DNA of 64,000 nucleotides from Fratercula arctica. Lineage: Eukaryota > Chordata > Aves > Charadriiformes > Alcidae. Made by a program: the position numbers and the translations under genes. Below the pieces are notes generated by a model that saw only the letters and a list, made by a program, of their open reading frames with translations, was not told where the DNA came from and ran no database searches. Positions 14,542 through 23,294 of the stretch are shown piece by piece (positions within the stretch are counted from its first letter, which is position 1; every line of letters starts with the position of its first letter). Where the stretch lies: NCBI GenBank assembly GCA_947846985.1, contig CANTUZ010000006.1, positions 45,367,707 through 45,431,706 of the forward strand. Direction: 5' to 3'.

Positions 14542-16516
14542 ATCACTTATGGTAAAAAGAATATTACAGGCTCCAACACATAAAAGGGATAGAACTTGTT
14601 AATGTAATCTATATACCTATATATCAAGGCAATCAATCACACCTATTGACAAGCCAATCTGTCAAAAAAGAAATAAAAAAAGGACACACATTAAAATAAG
14701 CTGTTAGTTGACCTTGGAGTGTAATGTGAAGGGACTATGCAGGGCTCGGGCAGCAGGCTGGTGCCGGACACCGAGATCAGAGCCACTGCAGAAGGGGGGG
14801 ACTGCAGGATCGGGGCGGATGGTGGAGCCACCGGGCACGGCAGCTCCTAGCATAACACCACCGTCAAAGCAAATAGTACTTTCCTTGGATGAGTAAACAG
14901 GGGAATATCAGGTTGAACTAGAGGGGATGGCTGACAGCTGTAATTAAGACTCTTTGGGGACAACAGTGTTTAATTCCAACACGGAAAATTCCAACAAGGT
15001 GTTGATGAATCACAGTGTTAGAGAAGATGCATAGTTATTATTTAAGGACTTCAAAAAACGCATTATAGGGAAAGCCTCAAGAGTATAACCTGGTTTATTT
15101 AACCAGAAAAAAAAAAAAAAAAGGATTAAAGGTTATTTGAATAGAGCCTAGAATTATGTCTATATGGAACACGAATCACAGTATAAAGCTTAGAAATTGT
15201 TAAACAACAATAGTACCTGGAAAACACAGAATAGGGAAATTCAGACCAAACACAAAACTTCCTTTTATAACTGTAACCCTTTTAAGTGGAATTAAGTTTT
15301 AGAACAACCTACCAACTTTTGTTCTCAATTTTTCATCACTGGAAATGTTTAAGTCCTACCCGTGTTTTGTGTTGTGTACAAGGTTATATGGACTAAATGA
15401 GCACAGTTGTCTCCTCTAATTTCAAATTAAGAAAAACAATTGGAACTTTTTCCAAAGTTGTCTTCACTCTTTACAAATCTACATATCCTTCACAAACCAA
15501 AAGAAAATTCCAACGTGGAAGTAAAATTAATGCAGGATTTTAAAATTTAAGTTAATTAAACATTTTTAAAGCGTGAATTAAGTGTTTGATTGTATGTTTT
15601 CATAGGTACAGATTTTTATACGCATAATTTTTCTCATGAGAGAGCACAAACCAAGCTTCTGAGAAGACAAGATACCTCCCCATCCCATCAGGCTTGCAGC
15701 CTTGAGACTAATCATACATGACTGTGGTAGCGGCTGTTTTTCTTACCGCACTGAAATGGTTTCATTTCAAACTGAATATTGCGTTGAGAGCCCCACAGCC
15801 CTGCCATGCGGAATGAGGGCTGTCTCACTTCTCTTGGACTCCAGCTAAACAGACTGAACGAAGGGTTGTATTTAAGCCATTTCAAACATCCAAATGAAAT
15901 ATGCTTATTTGCTTCTTATACAGGCTAGGACGTATTTCACTTAAAGATGAGCCTAATGGAAATAGCAAGTGATTTGTCATCGGCTTCAGTGAAACCCAGG
16001 ATTATACTTACAGTACACATGGGAAGATAGGTTTTCTGAAAAGAACATCCTGCAATTCCAATCACTTCATCATGTGAAGGTAATATACCTCAATATTATA
16101 CACCTGCGTGTTCTGAACAAATTACATCTTAAAGGAAATTGGGCTTTTCGCTCCTATTTTGACTGTTGGAAGTCTTTCCCAGCATTTGAAATACTTGTTT
16201 CTAAAACTTGAAACCATTACCTTCCTTTGTAACAGCTGCTGCCATGGCAAAAAAAAAAGTGTTTTGCATTTGCTTTTATGGGTGGATACACATTGTTTTC
16301 TTAAGCTCGTCCAATAAATGAGCTACGCATCAAAGTTTATTTTACTAAGACGGCGTTTTTATCAGAACTAAAATAGGAATTCTGGATAGCTGAACAAATC
16401 AATCCTTCCTCATCATTCTCATCAGGCTTCACATCACCACCAAAACAGTTAAGTTTTTTCTGCCTATGAAACAACAAGCATCTGACCAATCAAACAAACT
16501 TCCACAGTGAACTTAC
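14542..16516 (-). other. BCHE: BCHE intron 2, 5' part next to exon 2
   Basis: Begins with the splice donor GTAAGT at 16516-16511. It holds the GC-rich pocket at 14741-14862, an A run (15107-15122) and otherwise AT-rich DNA. No exon is recognised. Confidence 0.7.
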
Positions 16517-18033
16517 CCAGTTTTCGCAAAACTTGCCCAGGATCTCAACATGGACCGGCTTAAGATTTCTTCAGCTTTGGTGTAATTCACTCTTCTTTCT
16601 AGGGGCAACCCGAACACAAACTCAATCTCATAACCATGCATTACTCCCATCCACTCTGGCCAAGGGAGCTTTGAGGATCGATGTTCAAAGAAATAAAAGA
16701 ACGCGTTGTGTCCTAGTTGTGCAAATTTTTTGGTGAATTCTATTGCAGGACATATTATATTGTAGTCACCAATAACATCATCCATGGCATCACGGTAATG
16801 TTCTGGCTTTTTCTCATTTTCCCAATCTGTGTATTGAAAAATGATCGATTCTATCGCAAGCTGGCTTGCTTCTGGGAAAGACAGAGTTAAAGCTGTTTCA
16901 AATTCTGTTTTATTGATCAAGCCATCACCATCCTTGCTGAAGCCAGGGACTCCATATGCTAGAAATGCTGATCCTTCATCTTTATTAACACCAACTAAGA
17001 TCTGTGTTGGTTTGAAAAGGCCATTCTGAATCAACGTTTCTGGCATGTCTGAGAGAAAATCGCCATCCACAGTCGGACAAAAATATACTTGTAAAAGAGA
17101 GTCATATGTTACAACAAAAATTTCATTCTCCAGTATATCCTGTGGGTCCTTGTCTTGGAGGCAGAGAATTAGCTCTGTCTCATTGCTGGTGGGACACTGG
17201 AGTTGTTTAGCTAAAGCCACAGTTCTGTTTCTGGCTTCAGATGCTGTTATCGCAGCCCAAGGGGCGTTTGCAGATCCACTCTGCATGATGGCTCTTGTGA
17301 ATAAAGGATGGCTTTTAGGAGAAAGGATATGGTAGCTGACAGAAGCCGAGCCAGCGCTCTCTCCAAATATAGTCACACTTTTTGGATTGCCTCCAAATGC
17401 TGCTATGTTCTCCTGGACCCACTGAAGTGCCAATCTTTGATCAAATAAACCTGCATTTCCAGGAGCTTCCCGGTTTCCTGGCAAAGCCAAAAATCCTAAG
17501 GCACCAGTCCTGTAGTTCATGGAAACTACAATGACTCTTTCTACCCTGGCCAGAAACTTGCCATCATAGACTGGTAGGGAAGTTGCCCCAGTCTCAAAGC
17601 CACCACCGTATATCCACACCATGACAGTTGCGTTCTTGGGTTTGGGAGAAGGAACCCACACGTTAAGGTATAAGCAGTCTTCACTTAGATTAGTTTTTGG
17701 ATTCCACATCTCTGATCCAGGAAATCCTGGGTAAGTTGTATCTATAAGCTGGTAGCAAGAGTTTGCGTGTTTTGTGGCATCCCAAACCTCTGACCACTTC
17801 TCACGAGGTTCTGATTTTTGAAATCTCAGTCTACCAATGGGTGGCTGTCCATAAGGTATTCCAAGGAAGGCTGTCACAGTTCCCCCCAGTACCTGCAGAT
17901 TCGTCCCTCTGACTCTGCCTTTCTTGGTTGTAATGATGTTATCTTCAGGCATTACCTTCCTGATGAACATATACAGGAGAAGCAGCCACATAAGAAATCT
18001 GCTATAGAGGCTTGTACCATTTGTCCAAATCAT
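16517..18033 (-). CDS. BCHE: Butyrylcholinesterase, exon 2 coding part (partial CDS, signal peptide and catalytic domain)
   Basis: Secreted alpha/beta-hydrolase that hydrolyses choline esters and scavenges organophosphates. The 506 codons align gaplessly with human BChE residues 1-506 (human sequence recalled from memory). Signal peptide is residues 1 to about 29, with hydrophobic core 12-24. Triad: Ser226 in GESAG, Glu353 in NKDEG, His466 in VMHGYE. Oxyanion hole: Gly144, Gly145, Ala227. Choline site: Trp110. Peripheral site: Asp98 and Tyr360. Acyl pocket Leu314 and Val316 (Phe in AChE) makes it BChE rather than AChE. Disulfide cysteines 93/120 and 280/291 are present; Cys428 should pair with a cysteine in a later exon. 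Sequons: N115, N134, N269, N284, N374, N483. The ATG is five bases after the splice acceptor; an ATG 22 codons further upstream lies in intron 1 and is not used. The last codon (Gly506) is split by a GTAAGT donor. The tetramerisation tail is encoded in exons not found here. Confidence 0.98.
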
Positions 18034-18038
18034 GATGC
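16517..18038 (-). other. BCHE: BCHE exon 2, full extent
   Basis: The exon is 1522 bp, close to the roughly 1.5 kb human exon 2 (from memory). On the minus strand it begins GCATCATG right after a CAG acceptor preceded by a long pyrimidine tract (18042-18062), and ends ..ACTGG before GTAAGT (16516-16511). Holding most of the coding sequence in one large exon is typical of cholinesterase genes. Confidence 0.95.
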
Positions 18039-21000
18039 CTGAAACACAGGAAAAAAGAAATTCAGAATTAGTAGTCCAACGTATTAGTACCAGAGCCAAA
18101 ATGGTTTATTCAAAAAGGGTGTAGGTCACCCCAAGGGCATTGAAAATAAGACGGTGCTGCTGCACAAAACTCAGCAGTCTTTAACTATAAGTTCCTGTTA
18201 GTTGTGTCGCACAGACTGTGTTTAGTATTTAGTATTTTTTTGTCGCTAAAAAGCATAGAACTGAAGAAGCCAGACCAGAGAAGGTAAAGTCATATAAGCA
18301 GACTCTGACTGCTTCAGTTAGCAGATGCCTTAACCAGTTGTATTTCCACCGGACATTTTATGTGATGTGACGGAAAATGCCATGCCCGACTAGCCATTAT
18401 TCTGTTAGAGGTTACTTCAGCAATTCATATTCTCAAATCAATAAAAAGTGATAACAGACATCGCTAGGCATGGATTTTTTCCACACATAAACACGCACCC
18501 TATGAACACCGAGAAGGAGCTTGAAGCCAAGGTTTAATCCAAGGATTTCCAGATCCGCATAAGTTTTGAACTATACGCTTGTGTCACAGTAGATGCCTGG
18601 GCTGAAGCAAACCGTTGAGATGGCATTGCTATAAACTCAAAGCACTGGGTGATAAGATCTGAAGGTGTCTGAACAAATGGAGTACATGAAGTGCCTTGGA
18701 ACCGACTGTCAGTCCGTCAGCTCCCGTGGGTGACTGCATACAGAGGTACGCCAAGGAATAAAACATTTCTTTGAAGATCATTTTTTCTCTAAAGCAACTT
18801 AACCAAGTTTACAACCATGACAAGTAGTCATACTTCTGCTACTTAGAATAAGCATTAAAATGCTAAAAAGCCAAAATTTCTTAATATATGTAGGTGGTGC
18901 CTAATAATTTAAGTATGGCCTGGTCTTTGCTTCCTGAGAACTTTTCAAAGTGATAATTAATATTATCTTAAAGCTAAGGGTATAGATGCTGATTATGTAC
19001 CACATTTAAGCATACTAATAGTCCTATTTACCCTAACCTTTTCAAATGCTATAAAAAACTCAGTATCTTCCCCTTAAAAGTGAAAAGTCAGAAAAAGACT
19101 ATTTTGTATAAACCCATTTCTACGGCTAACATATTTGAAAATGCTCGACAAAGCTTCCTTCTATTTTTCGCTTGTTGCCCTGTCGTACATAGTGTACTCT
19201 GTCCTGCCACTTCAAACAGGCCATTCTTTGTTAATGAGAAGCACTTGTGTCCTTAAAAGGAATGAGGCTAATTTCTGTGGAAAGTACAGCTGTGGCCTAA
19301 TCTGAGCTCCTCCTGCTTGTCTGTGCATTCTTGGGAATCAACTAAGAAAATGCAGGGGGAGACAAAAGATGATTTTGCGCAAAGAGGTTCCTAACTTTGA
19401 GGCAGCATCAAAGGAGCTGGGAAGAGTCTTTAGCGACAACATTTTTAGCATTCATCTAAGCAGACAGAAAATAGATGAATTTTCAAAAACGTAAACATTT
19501 AGGCTCTTGTCTTTTTATTAAAGGAAAAAAGATAAGGGGGTGAATGGGGGCCATAGGCTTCAGACCTGATCTAACACTCCACCTAGCCTTCAACTTGACT
19601 TGTAGAAACCTGCAGATGGTCCCATGTATGCTAAACTTCAGAGATGTGAGTAGTCAATCTGGACAACACACACGGTCCACCAGACCTGAAGAGTTTGGGT
19701 AAGCAGAGGCTCGCTCCAGCAGCCCGCAGTACCCACACAGGAGGCTCACGTTATTTAGTGGTATTTAGTTCACCTTTCTATGTGCCAGTAATTTTTTTTT
19801 TTTTTCCTATTCATTCCTTTAATAAAATCTTCTAAGAGCTGGGTGAGAAAAGAGATGAGGTTGGGGCTAAACCCTTCCACCCTATCTCACAGTCAACCGA
19901 GGCAACTGGGGTGGCTGTGAGAAGCGTTAGCAGTAAGGATCTAGCTGGGTATGTATGTACCCAACGCAGAGCATTGTGACATGGGGGAAGTAATTTCTAT
20001 AAGTCTGTTGTTTCACTGACACACTTTTTTTTTTTTCACATAATGACTTCTAACATGCCACCCAGGACCGAACAACAACAACAAGCTGGAAATAATAAGA
20101 GATTTCAAACATCGTCATTGTGAAGAAGAGAAAATGACACGAAGAAAAACAAGAGATGTTAAAGTTCCTAAATCTTTAAATGTCTAAATAGTAATTAAAA
20201 TTAACTCCCTTCTGCACTTTCCTGTTAATTAAAAAGGAATGGGATGGGAGGAAAATACCGTAGCATTGAAAACATAGAGGCATAACTTTTGACCATAAGA
20301 AGTTTTAGACAAGAATTTTAGGAAGCAAAAAACCTGACATAAAATTCAATTCTGTAGCTACTTAATTAGCTCTGCAAAAGAACAGGTGACATTTTACAGG
20401 AAAAGTTTGAAATGGGTTAAGCTTGAAAACGGCAGAAGTTTTTGCACTACTGAATGAGAGGACTTGGCTAGTCTCAAGTTACTCTGCCAATATTAACAAA
20501 TGTAGCAAGTGACAGAGGATTGTCATTACACCTTGAATGTATGGCAAATATTACATTTAATAAGGTTTTTAATGCTGCATTAAAACGAACTCAACAACGT
20601 AGAGCACACTGAGCAAAACAAACGTTACTTGATTATTGCTGTGAGAGTAAAAGGAATGAAGATTGCTTTAGCTCATCAGCCTTGACCGAGCAGAGATGTA
20701 TCATATAATGTATTTGCATACTTTAAAAAGCTGCTTCTGTAGTAGCTTCCTCCAGCAAAAGTTAAACAGACTAAACTTTTGTATTCTTATTCACCAAGGG
20801 AGCACAATTTATTTCAATGACTGTTTCCTCTCCCTGCAAATCTTCACTCAGCCAAAAAATCTATACACAAGACTATATAATCACTATTTAAGTAGGAAAG
20901 ATGGTTGAATTAATAAGCGATTTCTAGCTCAGCTTAATTTGCTTAGCCCAGGATCCCTTGAATAATACCAAGGTCTGATACACACGCCTGCTTACTCGTT

Positions 21001-21145
21001 CCATTTGCGGAGCGGAGTGAGTTTTCCCAAGAGAGCAACAAATGGGCAGAGCGTAACATTTTAAAAGATCACAATCCCCGTGCAAATCAAGCTGAACTGT
21101 AAATTATCCTGGCAGACAGAGACGTGTAAATAGAGAATCACTTAC
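18039..21145 (-). other. BCHE: BCHE intron 1
   Basis: A 3107-bp intron with GTAAGT donor (21145-21140) and CAG acceptor (18041-18039). The interior is AT-rich with simple T runs near 19790-19805 and 20025-20035. I see no coding exon, young repeat or RNA gene in it. Confidence 0.85.
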
Positions 21146-21290
21146 CCCACTTCTATTACAAGAACTACAAAGTTTTAAAAAGTCAGGATCTTTGAATACT
21201 TCAGGGAAAATGCAGTATGCAGCTGCTGCTTTAAGCCCGTAAATTGGACAGTACTGACATTATAATCAACTGTTTCTGACACAAAGCTCG
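21146..21290 (-). other. BCHE: BCHE exon 1, non-coding 5' UTR (5' end approximate)
   Basis: The minus-strand sequence from about 21265 down to 21146 closely follows the human BCHE 5' UTR as recalled from memory. It shares the blocks AATGTCAGT, GTCCAATTTAC, AGCAGCAGCTGCAT and GAAGTATT, in the same order and nearly the same spacing. It ends ..AGTGGG followed by an exact GTAAGT donor (21145-21140). Joined to exon 2 it gives a leader in which every frame carries stops before the main ATG, as expected for a UTR. The 5' boundary is inferred from the roughly 150-nt human exon and is not visible directly. Confidence 0.88.
21231..21260 (-). CDS. Short upstream ORF in the BCHE 5' UTR (9 codons)
   Basis: ATG at 21260-21258 is followed by eight further sense codons (peptide MSVLSNLRA) and TAA. 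After splicing, this ATG is exactly 120 nt before the main BCHE ATG, so it is in frame with it. It sits where human BCHE has its in-frame ATG at residue -69. In human the frame stays open to the main start; here it stops at codon 10, and five more in-frame stops follow in exon 1. If it is translated at all it would act as a regulatory uORF. Confidence 0.6.
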   Translation of the reverse strand: MSVLSNLRA

Positions 21291-21420
21291 CGAGAGTTGG
21301 CAGCAGCAACTTGATCTGCCGGCAGCCGTTCCTTACTCCGACATCTGCTCAAAGGCTAATGGTATCATTGTAGAAATGCTCCCGAGATAAACCCGTTTTG
21401 GAGAAAATCAGGCATGATCT
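21280..21420 (-). promoter_or_regulatory. BCHE: Putative TATA-less BCHE core promoter
   Basis: This lies just upstream of the conserved exon 1 block. No TATA box is visible at a suitable distance. The plus-strand sequence GCTCGCGAGA at 21286-21295 matches 9 of 10 bases of the TCTCGCGAGA promoter element, which acts at many TATA-less vertebrate start sites. It falls where transcription should start if exon 1 has the human length. A GATA-type site (AGATAA on plus) lies near 21384. Human BCHE is also described as lacking a TATA box. Function is inferred. Confidence 0.45.
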
Positions 21421-23205
21421 TCCAGAGGAAAGGGGAGACGCAGTGATTTGTTCTTAGCACGGGGCAACAATTTTATAACCTAGAAAGATAAACGGCATTA
21501 TAAATACAATAAAATCCTGCCTCTCTTTCCTTCCTCTTGCTTAGAGCACCGATTGCACCTGTACTTTTTTGCTGTCATATAGCTCAAGATTAGTGCCATT
21601 TTAAAGTACCTCAAACTTTTCTTTCCACTGTAAGATAAGTAGTTATTTTTGGTTTTAAGCAACTGTGGCAGATAAAAAAGGAGCGTCCTCTGCACGGACA
21701 TGTCAACAACTGGCAAGCATCAGTTGTATCACTTGACTCATGGCCATCTGTAGGCTACGGCAGAAATCTGCGTTGTCCTCTTCTGATGTTCGGGTTAAAA
21801 ATGGTACCCATGTGGTGTCACACGCTGTTTTCTCTCTCTTCTTGGGCTTCAAATAGGATATCACCCATGCTGCTTAGTACATCTGACACCCTCCTTTTGC
21901 CTGAACCTCTTAATCATTGTTTCCACCAGAACTCAGCATGGCAGGCACAAAGCCAGTCTCAGGCACAGGTCAGAGTTGTCAGGGTTGCAGCACAGCTGGG
22001 GACACGTCCCACAACACCGGGGGAAATTTAAATTGCACATATTTTGGGGTACGAATGAAAGCAGAATAGAGGAGGGCTGGAGAAGGTAAATAAGTTACAT
22101 ACACCCCCCTTACAAATTGTCTTGTCAAACCCACATTCCTGAGCCACCACACGAAACCAGAAGGCCAAGCAGAAGGTGGTGGGGCTGCTGGACCCCAGCA
22201 GCATCTGCTCTCCAGCTCTGCTCTGAAAAAAGGAAACTTTTCCACAATTTTAGGTTTTCTTCTACCAGGAGCCTTTGCTTCCCCCATTTGAGCTGAAGAC
22301 AATTACTTTCCCTCTGTTTAATAATCAAACTACAGCTCTGTTTCAATTATACAAAAGCAATATTTGGCAATGCACAGAACAGGAACAAAGAAGAAATAAA
22401 AAGTTAAGCATGAAGTTTATAGACCTTAACATGGAGACTACAAATGATTTTTAAAAGCTAGCATGTGAAATAGTGTTTTAATAGAGAAAAGCTCAAGAAA
22501 GCATGGTCATTTAATTTCTCCCAGTAATTTTACAGTCTACCTTTAGGATTAGACATTCGGTAGGTACATGGCAGGGACATGCCCACTGGGGAGAATATGT
22601 CCCAGTCTAAACCTAAACCAGGTTATAAATCCCTAAGCTTCCAGCACGTAAGTGTCCAATACAGTTGCTAGTTCAGAATTCAGAATTCTTAGCTGAGATT
22701 GTTACCTCAGTAATGTAAACAGAGATATTTAATAACAAAATAGGATTATTTTGGAATCAACCGTAGTGGCAACTCTGGCTGATCAAAACTTTTCAAGTGC
22801 GGTTTCCTGAGGAAATGTTAAGTCGTGCTCTTTAAATTTAGGCAGTTTTTCGTGTTCTCTGACGTGCGCATTCGCTGATTTTCGCTAATGCCGCTTCAAC
22901 CCATTTAGAAACGTGGCCAGGTGACACACATTTACTTCATTTCCGTGACATTAGAGGAATGAATCATAAGCCCCAAATCTTGTTAGAGGCCACTTTTAAA
23001 TAAGGTATTTCTGATGCTTATGACAAACCATTGTATTCTCAACCCCCACCACTGCCTTGAGCAGCAGAGAAGCAGCAGGAGACTCAAACACTAAAAATGC
23101 TGTTTCTGGGTTCATCTGTTTTCCATCACAGGCCATGTTGTGCCACATCTGCTGTCACCACCACTCCCTTCCCCTCTCCTCACCCCTCTCTGCCCCTCTT
23201 TACAG
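21421..23205. other. Region upstream of BCHE, no gene recognised
   Basis: Non-coding DNA between the BCHE promoter and the candidate plus-strand exon. No repeat family is identified. The pyrimidine-rich stretch at 23150-23202 belongs to the candidate splice acceptor. Confidence 0.6.
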
Positions 23206-23294
23206 TGCCCAAGGCACCTGAAACCGCCTCCTGCTCTGAGGCAGGAACAGTTACTAAATGCAAAACGTGGAGCATTTCTATGGACTCCGACAAG
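23206..23294 (+). ncRNA. Candidate 89-nt exon of an unknown plus-strand transcript
   Basis: A long C/T tract (about 23157-23202) ends in TTTACAG (23199-23205). The next strong donor is CAAG|GTGAGC (23291-23300). The 89-nt body is open in two of three frames, but neither reading resembles a known protein. It lies about 1.9 kb upstream of BCHE exon 1 on the opposite strand, where a divergent long non-coding RNA could start or splice. Partner exons are not identified. It may be a chance pairing of good splice motifs. Confidence 0.3.

Noticed and set aside
18034..18099. Upstream ATG at 18099 extending the BCHE exon 2 frame by 22 codons
   Set aside because: It lies on the intron side of a clear pyrimidine-rich CAG acceptor, and the human-aligned start is the ATG at 18033.
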